Assembly: GCA_020845895.1 (NCBI GenBank)
Contig: JADLEX010000073.1
Coordinates: 1 to 42,199, forward strand
Direction: 5' to 3'
Origin: Deltaproteobacteria bacterium
Lineage (GTDB): Bacteria; Lernaellota; Lernaellaia; JACKCT01
Length of the DNA: 42,199 nucleotides
Shown: positions 18,939 to 27,037 of the stretch, piece after piece
How positions within the stretch are numbered: the stretch's first letter is position 1
Layout: the number at the start of each line of letters is the position of its first letter
The notes under the pieces: model-generated
Seen by the model: only the letters and a program-made list of their open reading frames with translations
Told to the model about the DNA's origin: nothing
Databases searched by the model: none
Made by a program: the position numbers and the translations under genes

Positions 18939-18964
18939 CGCAGGGGCGCGAATCAACGCGCCCC
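18939..18964 (+). repeat. REP-like element D upstream of the RAYT gene
   Basis: GCAG is followed by GGGCGCG-AATCAA-CGCGCCC. It is a divergent relative of A-C: GCAG replaces GTAG and the loop is longer. It lies between the RAYT start (18930) and the stop of the lipoprotein gene (18979), so it may also act as a terminator-like hairpin for that gene. Confidence 0.65.
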
Positions 18965-18978
18965 CGGTCGGCCCCGGA

Positions 18979-19866
18979 TTATTCCGTACAGGCTTCGGCG
19001 AGGTAGTCGAGACCGAAGTCATCGGCGAACTCGCTGCACTCCTCAATCGACGGAATCTCCCAGTCGGCCTCGGCCGAGATCACGAGTTCGAATTTCTTCA
19101 CGGTCAAATGCCACGCCACGAGTTCCTCCAGCGACGGGCAGTCTCCCGGGATGAAACTCACGAATTGCGAGACGATGCACAAGCCGAAGACGTCGATCAC
19201 CGCACCGATATCCGCGCCGTTCTCCGCATCGCCCACGCGGTAGATCGACTTGTAGCCCACACCGAACGACTCGGATTCGTTGAGCGCGTCCACGAGGTGC
19301 GGGACGTCGTCGATCGTCAGCTCGATCGACTCGCCCGGCTGCACGATGAACTTGCCGTCTTCATCCACGCGGGGGTCGGAGAACGGGATCATCACGCTCT
19401 CGTCCCAGGCTTCGGCGAGCTCGCCGTCGCCCATGAAGATCTGAAACTCGACCGGCACAGCCGCCATTTCTTCAGTGTCGTTCGAGACCTCGAAGTTCAC
19501 GCCGACCTTCGTGACCTTCACGACGCCGCGAATACTTTCCGCGATCTGGTTGTCCGCCGAAACCGAGAGCACGCCCGGCTGAAGGATTTCGAGCGACGCG
19601 TCGCGCAGCTCGTCCTCGACGTCCTTCATAGCATCTTCGATGTCGTCGCTGTCGAATACACTGCTCGGGATGTAATCCTCCGCGAGATCTTCCAGCGACG
19701 ACGAGAGCCCGTCGAGCGTCACGTCGGACGGATAGAAGGGCAGATTGAAGGGCACGAGCGGCAGCGTGCCGGTCGCGCCAATGCCGTCCTCGCTCACGTC
19801 CACATCGTCACAGGCCGCCGCGAAAACCAGCAGCGCCGACAACAGCAAAAATCCCAAGCGTTTCAT
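18979..19866 (-). CDS. Predicted lipoprotein, function unknown
   Basis: A 295-residue lipoprotein. Hydrophobic residues 4-17 end in the lipobox FAAAC (Cys near 19). The mature part is acidic. It has a helical stretch with SSLEDLAEDYIPSSVFDSDDIEDAMKDVEDEL, quoted here as the segment at about 55-90. Beta-rich segments follow (VKVTKVGVNFEVSN, VEFQIFMGDGE), and paired Cys near the end (CPSLEEL, CSEFADD, ACTE). I recognise no family. The ATG at 19866 is preceded by GAGAGGG and gives a clean signal peptide. The outer-membrane protein gene ends 75 nt upstream on the same strand, so the two probably form an operon. Confidence 0.8.
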   Translation of the reverse strand: MKRLGFLLLSALLVFAAACDDVDVSEDGIGATGTLPLVPFNLPFYPSDVTLDGLSSSLEDLAEDYIPSSVFDSDDIEDAMKDVEDELRDASLEILQPGVLSVSADNQIAESIRGVVKVTKVGVNFEVSNDTEEMAAVPVEFQIFMGDGELAEAWDESVMIPFSDPRVDEDGKFIVQPGESIELTIDDVPHLVDALNESESFGVGYKSIYRVGDAENGADIGAVIDVFGLCIVSQFVSFIPGDCPSLEELVAWHLTVKKFELVISAEADWEIPSIEECSEFADDFGLDYLAEACTE

Positions 19867-19940
19867 TTCATCCCTCTCCTGGCCGCGCGCAGCGACCGAA
19901 TCCGTACGTCCCACCATCGTTCGCCGCTCAGGCGGCTGGT

Positions 19941-20576
19941 TCAGAAATAAATATTGATGCCGCCCAGGATGTCCAGCGTCCCGAGATTCTTCTCCATGAA
20001 GAACTCCCGCGTCGGCGTCCCGGACGTGTATCGCCCTTCCAGTCGAAATGCCACGAAATCCGACAGCATCCAGTCGAAGCCGCCGAGGGCCGCCCAGTGG
20101 AATACCCATTCCTCGTCCGAGTTCTCCACCGCGATCAGCCGCTCGGTGCCCTTGCGTTCCATGACGATGTATTTGTACCCCGCCGCGCCGCCCACGAAGG
20201 GATTCACCGTCCATTTGCGAAACGGCTCGAAACGCAGCGTTCCCCACACCGGCATCGCCCGCCAAAAGCTCGTGCCGGGCACGTCGAGCTCGATCGTCTC
20301 GCCGTCCTTCCACAGGCGCTTGGGCGCGCCCTGCCCATATTCATAGGACAGATCGCCGGAGATCGAGAAGACGTAGAGGAAGTAATACTTGGCGTTCGCC
20401 TCGATGTGCATGAGGTAGTCGAACTCGTCCTTGACCTCGCGGTCCACGGGCAGGCTCGGCCCCGCGACGATTCCCGCCGACAATCCGCAGCGCGCCTCGG
20501 TCTTCGCGAACGCGGCGGGCGCGGCCGCGAGCGCGGCCAACAGGAATGCAACGATGGCGATGCGTCCGGACTTCAA
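19941..20576 (-). CDS. Predicted outer-membrane beta-barrel protein
   Basis: A 211-residue secreted protein. Residues 1-24 are a Sec signal peptide (FLLAALAAAPAAFA, cleavage before KTEA). The rest alternates aromatic and polar residues as in small eight-strand barrels: AKYYFLYVFSISGDLSYEYG, VNPFVGGAAGYKYIV and FVAFRLEGRYTSG (given as short segments). It ends in Phe (NIYF), as outer-membrane barrels usually do. It comes first in a two-gene unit with the lipoprotein. Ligand or role unknown. Confidence 0.75.
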   Translation of the reverse strand: MKSGRIAIVAFLLAALAAAPAAFAKTEARCGLSAGIVAGPSLPVDREVKDEFDYLMHIEANAKYYFLYVFSISGDLSYEYGQGAPKRLWKDGETIELDVPGTSFWRAMPVWGTLRFEPFRKWTVNPFVGGAAGYKYIVMERKGTERLIAVENSDEEWVFHWAALGGFDWMLSDFVAFRLEGRYTSGTPTREFFMEKNLGTLDILGGINIYF

Positions 20577-20682
20577 CGATCGGGGCCCTTTCCGCCGCGC
20601 ATCTTACACAATGCCCCCAAACCGGCCAAGCGCGGCGACCGTTCCGGTTGATCGCGACGCCGAAACCCGGTACGTCAGGCGC

Positions 20683-21042
20683 ATGACGTATTCACATCGC
20701 ATTTCGATCGATCACCTGTGGGGACTCACGGCCGGGCTGCTGCTCGGCGCGGGGGCGGCGGGCCACGCGCTGCGCCTCGTCACGCTCGCGGGCACGCCGC
20801 TCGGCGCGCGGCACGCGGTCGCGGGATTCGCGATCCTGCTCTACACGCTCGCCGGAGTCCTCGCGCTGCTCCGCCGCCGCGAGGGATTGTGGATCGCGAT
20901 CCTCGGCCCGGTCGGCGGCGTCACCGCCGTGACCCTCGCACCGAACGCGCACATCGACCTTTTCCAGATCGTTCTCGCAATCCCGCAGATGGCCGCGCTG
21001 GCGCTGTCGGTGTGGCTGCTGCGGGCGCGGCGATTCGGCTGA
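20683..21042 (+). CDS. Small four-helix membrane protein, unknown function
   Basis: A 119-residue integral membrane protein with about four hydrophobic helices (near 13-35, 46-62, 68-84 and 92-112) and Arg-rich loops (LLRRREG, LLRARRFG). I recognise no family. The ATG at 20683 has only a weak CAGG upstream. The frame is open further upstream, but that part lacks coding character. It is convergent with the large helicase gene, 24 nt between the ends. Confidence 0.55.
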   Translation: MTYSHRISIDHLWGLTAGLLLGAGAAGHALRLVTLAGTPLGARHAVAGFAILLYTLAGVLALLRRREGLWIAILGPVGGVTAVTLAPNAHIDLFQIVLAIPQMAALALSVWLLRARRFG

Positions 21043-21066
21043 CCCAGGCGGATACGCCGCCGCCCG

Positions 21067-24000
21067 TCAGCCGGCCGACGCCTGCCGGATCCGTTCGATC
21101 ACGCGGACGCGATCCCGGTGCCACTCGCGCGCCGTAACCCGCAGGTGACGCCAGCGTCGGTGATTCAACACATTCGGAACATGGACGTACTTTTCGTAAA
21201 CATGGGTCGGCGCGCCGCCATCGTCGCACAGGACTGCGAGCGAGTATTTTCGCGAATCATCGCCGTGCACCACGGCGACCGGAAGTCGGAATTCGGACGT
21301 GCCAACCGTCGTCTCCACGGGCAAACCGGCTTTTTCGAGATCGAGGGCGATTTGATGGTGCAGTGGAAGATACAGTTCGTCCGCGTGAGTCGTCCCGCCG
21401 CCGTCGACACGCCGTTTGGTCTGATCGTTCACGAGTGAGAGGATTTTTTCGGCTTGGTTCCGTCGACCTTCGCCCATGTGATGCGCGAACTCTACAAACG
21501 CCTTGAACAGGCGGGGGCCGTCGTTCCGCGTGTTCGCGACCGACAGCATCGACGGGTCGAACGAACTGACAACCACCACCTCGACCTTGGCACGCGACAC
21601 GGCAACGTTGAGCCGCCGTTCGCCGCCCTTTTGCCCGAGCGGGCCGAACCGGGCCGGCACGTACGTTTCCTCGCTTCCGTCCCGCTTTTTTCGGATCGTC
21701 GGCGCGTAGCCGAGGGAAAACACAATCACATCGCGTTCGTCGCCCTGTACACCTTCGAGATTTTTCACGAACGGCCGCGCGTCCATCTGCTCCGCGGACG
21801 CGGCGGCGTCATAGACCCTGGCGAACGCGGCGTCGGCGCTGCGCCGAACGTCGATTTCATCGAGGATGGCACGCCGCTGCGAGATGTTGAACGTCACGAC
21901 GCCAACGCTGAGGTGATCGGGACGCAGCAGGATCTCGCCGACGACATCGACCACGCGTTTTGCCTCGGGAAGATTCACACTCTCCGCCCACACCCCGTCG
22001 GGCACCCTCACCCAGCGCACGGCGGGCGGCGCGGATCGGCTGAGCGTCGCGGGAATCGTGAGCAGCGAACCGCCGTACATCGAGTGGTTGGAAAACGCGA
22101 TGAGTTCCTCGAACAACGCGCGATAGTGCCAACGCAGCGGCGCGCCGACACCGACATTTCTCGCAAGCACCAGCAACGATTCGGACTCGAACACGTCGAG
22201 GGGTACGTCCCGATCCGTCTCGTCCGATTCGTCGGCTTCGATGCCGGACGCAGCCTTGAAAAACGAGGTGGGCGGCATCTGTTTGTCGTCGCCCGCAATC
22301 ACCGCCCGCCGGGCGCGCGTCAGGACGGGGAATCCATTTTCCACGGTGCATTGCGACGCTTCGTCGATGATGAGCAGATCGAAGATCGGCTCACGTGGAA
22401 ACAGAATCGCCGTGGTCTCGGGAGACATCAGCCAGACCGGCACGATGTCGAGCAGTCCCTCGCGGGCGTACCGTCGCACGAGAGTGCGCATCGGCATCAC
22501 GTTTCGCTGCTTGCGGCACTCGCGGACGATGGTCTCCCGCACCGTCTGTTCGGGCGTGCGCCGCGCGCGGGGTTCGGCGGGATTGACCGCCATGAGGCCG
22601 AAGCGATCCCCCTCGACCGCGATGCGCTCGGCCTCTTCGCGGGCGATGGCCTGATGGAGTTCCAACAGACGGGCCGACGCCTGCTCCAGGCTCCCCATCG
22701 GGGGTGCCTGATCGAGGATACGCAGGTCGAACATGGCGTCTTCGCATTGCGCGAGCCACGCTTCGGCCCAACCGCGGCGAACGGCGTCTGCCCAGTCGCT
22801 TGGCGACGCATTCACCGGACCATCGGCCAAACCTTCGGCCAAAGACGTCGCGCCCGCGTACAGACTCGCGATCGCTGTCAGGACCCGATCCGCCTCGACG
22901 AGCCGGTGGGCGTCGGAACCGAATGCGTCGCGAAGTCGCGCGAGTTCGGGGCTCGCCATCCCGACGGCGTGCGGAAACGTCGCGGCGACCGCGGCAACGG
23001 TCGATTGCGCGGCATCGAACGCGTCGGCCAACTCCACGGCCTGTCCGCACCGCGAAATCCAGGATAACCACCCGTTCTGCGGTTCTGTCGCGCCCGGCTC
23101 GATCGGCCAGGCGTCGACGCGCTCCAATTGCCGCTTCGAAATCGCGAGTTTCGATGCGAGATCCCACCAGTGTGTGATGCATCCGATCAGTTCCAGCAAT
23201 TCGCCCGCGTCGCGCGGAAGGAGCGTTCGCGCGCGCAGAATCTGCAACGCGGATTCCGCAGCCCTCCACGCCCGCGCGGCACGAATGCGCCGCTCGAGCG
23301 CCGCGACCAGTTCGAGCCTGATCTTCGCCTTGGCCTGCTCGGGCCACTGGCGCACGAGCGTGTTGCGGATGATCCGCTTGGCCTTTCGCCAGGATGGGCG
23401 AAGGAACCGGAAAAACGATGATGCGAGTCGGCCGGCGACCACAACGGCTTCGGTCAGTTCCGTCGATTCATCGATCTGCACGCGCGTCGACTCGGCCGCG
23501 GCCGCGGCGCGCTCGCCGTCCGCCTCTTCGAGCCCCTCGTAGGGGACCGGCATCGCCACGTGCAGCCGGTCGCGAATCGCCGCGGTCTCGGCCGCACGCG
23601 CGAGCCGGTCGCGGGGGGATTGAAGATCGGCCGGCGAAATTCCGGCGAACGATGCACGCGGGGCGAACAACGCGCCGGATCGATATGGGCTCGATGCCGT
23701 CCAAAACCCGGCGTAGGGGTGAAGATCCTTCACCATTTGCGTCAATCGGCGCAGGTCGTCGCGGCCGATGGATGCCAGATCCGGGAGAGCGACCGGAGGT
23801 GTCGCGATCGACGCGGCCATCGTGTGCAATTGCCCCACGGCGAGGCCGCTGAGCGTAGGCGTCGCGAGAATCCGGTCGCGCGTGGCGAGCTGATCCTCGA
23901 TGTCGCGGATCTCGGCCCGGAACTGTGACATCTTCGCGTCGCTGAACCGTCGGCGATCCGAAGCTTCCAATCGATCCGCGACGTGCGTGTACAGAGCCTT

Positions 24001-26754
24001 GCGATCGTCGTGAACGTCGTGAACGACGGCGGCGAGGTGCCCGATGCCCGCGCCATCCATGCGCTGCTTCACGACGTCGAGCGCAACGCGTTTTTCACAA
24101 ACGATCGCCACCCGTTGCCCCTTGGCGAGCGCGTCGGCAACCAGATTGACAATGGTCTGGCTCTTTCCCGTCCCCGGAGGACCGTCCATCACCATCAGCC
24201 GCGCCGCCCGCGAACGCAAAACCGCCTCGCGCTGGCTCGGATCGGAATAGACGATGGGCTGGTCGGGTGAATCGGACAATGCCGGAGGACGAAATTCCGG
24301 TCTATACGAAGCGGGCAGAATGTCGCACGCCGCGTTGAGCGACGTTTCGAGATTCGTCGCCGACGACGGATCGAGTTTCTGGAGCAGTTCATCGTAGTCC
24401 TGAAGCAAGTCCGAACTCGATTGCGGAAAAAACCCAACGATGGCGTTTTCCGCCAGCGCAATGCCCTCCGGCAGCAAACCCGCCGCGGCGACATTCAATT
24501 CCTCAAACGGAACCAGCGTGCCGGTCAGGGGCTTCGCGTCCAGACCCAGATCGCGCAGCGCGTCGAGCAGTGTCTCGGCGCTCACGGCGGCTTTTTCGTC
24601 GAGCGTTTGCGCGAGTTCGTCGGTGAACGCGTAGTTTTTCTTGGCGAACAGCAGACGGATGAGCGCCTGATTCGCGATGGCCGGATCGGATTCGCGCCGT
24701 CGAAGCACGTAGGTGCCCGCGCCACGTGCGTCGGAAACGAGAGAATACGGATGCAACACCAGCGGGGCGCGCACAAAAAATCCGCCGACGTTTCCGACCA
24801 GAAACGGATATCCGACAAACAGGTCGCGACATCCGGTTTCCTCGACCCGCGCCCGGAACTCGCGGTCCAGATTGCGCAGGGTCCGCGCCGTGTCGGCGGC
24901 GACCTTGTGCAGACCGGCTTCGTCGCCGCTCAGAAGGGGAATGACGTTTTCGGACCACAGCAACGCCACGATGCGCTCGGACCGTCCGTCGATGATCCGG
25001 TCCAGCGAAGCGAGATCGAAATGCCGGCCGGTGACGGCTTTGTACAGGCGCACGCTGGGGCTGCGGCCGTCGCCGCTCACAAGCCGCTCGCGCAGATGCT
25101 TGAGCGCGCCGGCCAGCGCGTCGCGTGTCTTGACCTCGGCCAGCCCCCGCGCACGCGCCGCCTTCTCCTCATCCTCGCGTCGTTTGCGTTCGGCCTGCGT
25201 CAGTCGAAAAACGAGCGACTGATCGAGACGCACCGCGCCGTCGGCGTCGGCGACCGGCGGCGATTCGACCTCCAGCCGATGCTCCTGCACGGACGATTCG
25301 ATGGTCGCCGTGGCGGTTTCGTCCCACGACGCTTTCCCGAGAATCCGCGCCAACCGGCGCAATCCCACCGCGCCGCCGCCGCGACGCGCGAGACCCGCGA
25401 ATAATCCCGCGAGCGCCGTTCGCGCTTCGAACTTGCCCGGCGGCAACGATGGAAGCGGGCGTTCGACGGGCCGGTCCACGCGCTCGATCTTGAGCGCCCG
25501 CGCGGCGGCGGTCAGCAGATAACGGAACAAGTGCTCCTGCTGCAGGCTGCGACCGACCGCCGCCAAAACGTCGAGCTCGCGAACGTGGATTTCGCGATCG
25601 GCGAGAATCACGTGCATCATGATGTTGAAGACGCTGGCGGCGACCGGCTCACCGCCCGCGATGGCGACGGGCAGCAACTCGCCGAACCGCGCGAGCGCCT
25701 TTTCGCCGTCGAGCAGATCCTTCCAGCCGGGAACCACGGTCGAAAACGTGTCTTCGAGCGCCTTGGTCTCCGTGTCGTCAAGGCTGTCGTCGGCCATGGC
25801 CACGAGCGAAGCGGCGCACAGCGCGAATTCCTGGATTTCGGGCGCCGGCGTCCCATCGTCCTGAGTTTCGTAGAATCTCTCCGCGGAACCGCCGAGAATC
25901 GTTTCGAGCACGTCATCCACGTCGGCGAGCGTTCGTGTTCCCGGGCCGCGGCCCGTGGCGGCGCAGAAGGCGTCCGTCTCCGAAAACAGCAGCAGCGCAT
26001 AAGCCCGCAACAAGTGTTCGGGATGCGAGCCGAGCTTTTCGGTTTCGGCTTTTTCCGTTTCGCCGAAGAGCACTTTTGCCTGTTCGATGTAGGCGGGGGC
26101 GTCGCCCGCGAGTCGTTCGGCGGGAAGTCCGGTCACCATGGCCATCATGAGCCGGATAGGGTCGTCGAGCGAACCGGTGGCGAGTGCCGCAAAACGGTCC
26201 GCTGTGAATTCCATCGCCATCGAGACGCGCGAGGCGAGGACACGTACGGAGTCGGGGAGCCGGTGATCCCACGCGATAGCCGACGCGAAATCCATGGCCA
26301 AACGGCGCTTTGTCTGCGCGAATGCGTTGGTGTGCGCGAGATGATGGCCGAATTCATGGCCGAACAGGGCGATGAAACTTCCCCGGTCGAGCAGCGTGGA
26401 CCACTGACCCTGAAGACTGATGAATACCACGTCGGGGCAGATGAAATTCGCCGCGCGGGCTTCGCCGCTCGCCTGATAAATCTCGATCGCGCGATCGAGT
26501 CCGAGTGCGCCGGCCGCCGATTTGGCGTATTCGAACACGTCGGGCGCCATGTTTTCGGAGAGTTTCACGTGCGTCGTCAGCAGGCGTCGTCGAATACGTT
26601 CGGAGTCGTGTTTTTCGAGATTCACAGCCCCACCGGAATTGAAAATGCCGGTGGCCAACAACGAGTCGGCGAACACGGGTTCACCCCGAAATCGAAACCT
26701 CTCCACATCGATCGCACGTTTTTCCGCGCTGGCCATCGCAACGTCTTCGGACAT
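21067..26754 (-). CDS. M48 metallopeptidase - TerB-like - SF1 helicase - nuclease-fold fusion (candidate defence protein)
   Basis: A single 1,895-residue polypeptide, with no signal peptide. Residues about 1-230 are an M48-like zinc peptidase: HEFGHH at 133-138 and a third-ligand motif EFTAD at 182-186. Residues about 310-400 are helical and TerB-like (ADDSLDDTE, LADREIHVREL). Residues about 540-700 resemble the DUF4011-type region before some helicases (VGYPFLVGN, VRAPLVLHPYSL). The SF1 helicase follows: Walker A GPPGTGKSQT (858), DLLIIDEASQ (1459), GDDKQMPP (1488), LRWHYRA, EGVQGDERDVIVFSLGY and RRLNVAVSRAK (1713). Residues about 1790-1895 resemble the Vsr/REase fold that ends such helicases, but the expected first acidic residue reads Pro (FRLPVAV), so it may be inactive. 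ATG at 26754 with a poly-G ribosome-binding site. It stands alone. Antiphage defence is inferred. Confidence 0.88.
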   Translation of the reverse strand: MSEDVAMASAEKRAIDVERFRFRGEPVFADSLLATGIFNSGGAVNLEKHDSERIRRRLLTTHVKLSENMAPDVFEYAKSAAGALGLDRAIEIYQASGEARAANFICPDVVFISLQGQWSTLLDRGSFIALFGHEFGHHLAHTNAFAQTKRRLAMDFASAIAWDHRLPDSVRVLASRVSMAMEFTADRFAALATGSLDDPIRLMMAMVTGLPAERLAGDAPAYIEQAKVLFGETEKAETEKLGSHPEHLLRAYALLLFSETDAFCAATGRGPGTRTLADVDDVLETILGGSAERFYETQDDGTPAPEIQEFALCAASLVAMADDSLDDTETKALEDTFSTVVPGWKDLLDGEKALARFGELLPVAIAGGEPVAASVFNIMMHVILADREIHVRELDVLAAVGRSLQQEHLFRYLLTAAARALKIERVDRPVERPLPSLPPGKFEARTALAGLFAGLARRGGGAVGLRRLARILGKASWDETATATIESSVQEHRLEVESPPVADADGAVRLDQSLVFRLTQAERKRREDEEKAARARGLAEVKTRDALAGALKHLRERLVSGDGRSPSVRLYKAVTGRHFDLASLDRIIDGRSERIVALLWSENVIPLLSGDEAGLHKVAADTARTLRNLDREFRARVEETGCRDLFVGYPFLVGNVGGFFVRAPLVLHPYSLVSDARGAGTYVLRRRESDPAIANQALIRLLFAKKNYAFTDELAQTLDEKAAVSAETLLDALRDLGLDAKPLTGTLVPFEELNVAAAGLLPEGIALAENAIVGFFPQSSSDLLQDYDELLQKLDPSSATNLETSLNAACDILPASYRPEFRPPALSDSPDQPIVYSDPSQREAVLRSRAARLMVMDGPPGTGKSQTIVNLVADALAKGQRVAIVCEKRVALDVVKQRMDGAGIGHLAAVVHDVHDDRKALYTHVADRLEASDRRRFSDAKMSQFRAEIRDIEDQLATRDRILATPTLSGLAVGQLHTMAASIATPPVALPDLASIGRDDLRRLTQMVKDLHPYAGFWTASSPYRSGALFAPRASFAGISPADLQSPRDRLARAAETAAIRDRLHVAMPVPYEGLEEADGERAAAAAESTRVQIDESTELTEAVVVAGRLASSFFRFLRPSWRKAKRIIRNTLVRQWPEQAKAKIRLELVAALERRIRAARAWRAAESALQILRARTLLPRDAGELLELIGCITHWWDLASKLAISKRQLERVDAWPIEPGATEPQNGWLSWISRCGQAVELADAFDAAQSTVAAVAATFPHAVGMASPELARLRDAFGSDAHRLVEADRVLTAIASLYAGATSLAEGLADGPVNASPSDWADAVRRGWAEAWLAQCEDAMFDLRILDQAPPMGSLEQASARLLELHQAIAREEAERIAVEGDRFGLMAVNPAEPRARRTPEQTVRETIVRECRKQRNVMPMRTLVRRYAREGLLDIVPVWLMSPETTAILFPREPIFDLLIIDEASQCTVENGFPVLTRARRAVIAGDDKQMPPTSFFKAASGIEADESDETDRDVPLDVFESESLLVLARNVGVGAPLRWHYRALFEELIAFSNHSMYGGSLLTIPATLSRSAPPAVRWVRVPDGVWAESVNLPEAKRVVDVVGEILLRPDHLSVGVVTFNISQRRAILDEIDVRRSADAAFARVYDAAASAEQMDARPFVKNLEGVQGDERDVIVFSLGYAPTIRKKRDGSEETYVPARFGPLGQKGGERRLNVAVSRAKVEVVVVSSFDPSMLSVANTRNDGPRLFKAFVEFAHHMGEGRRNQAEKILSLVNDQTKRRVDGGGTTHADELYLPLHHQIALDLEKAGLPVETTVGTSEFRLPVAVVHGDDSRKYSLAVLCDDGGAPTHVYEKYVHVPNVLNHRRWRHLRVTAREWHRDRVRVIERIRQASAG

Positions 26755-26919
26755 GTTTCCCCCCCGGTTCGGGCTTTGCTCGAAAACGCACATTGTTGAT
26801 CGCGCCGCCTCGGGCAGCGACAATCCGTCATGGTTCGATCATGAAACTTCGCGCGCGGGCCGTTTCGTCTAGGCGTCGGCCCGAACGACCCAAATGAAAC
26901 TGTTCATCAGGCTACTGCC

Positions 26920-26949
26920 AGTATACGACGCATGGGGTCATGCATTCAA
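26920..26949 (-). promoter_or_regulatory. Predicted promoter of the peptidase-helicase gene with overlapping inverted repeats
   Basis: On the minus strand there is TTGAAT (26949-26944), an 18-nt spacer, then TATACT (26925-26920). Two inverted repeats sit in the spacer and over the -35: GCATG-GGGT-CATGC (26930-26943) and GCATT-CAATC-AATGC (26942-26956). They share two bases. They could be a repressor site. The leader would be about 160 nt. The gap 26755-27037 holds no other credible gene. Confidence 0.45.
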
Positions 26950-27037
26950 TCAATGCGCTCGAACGGATACAGGCTCAAATTCCGGACGCGATAACCTGCT
27001 CGAGATTTCTCCCATCCGCACCCGCGGGAACCGGCCG

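Noticed and set aside
19867-20313. Extension of the lipoprotein frame to 20313
   Set aside because: It would overlap the outer-membrane protein gene and remove the clear signal peptide at 19866.
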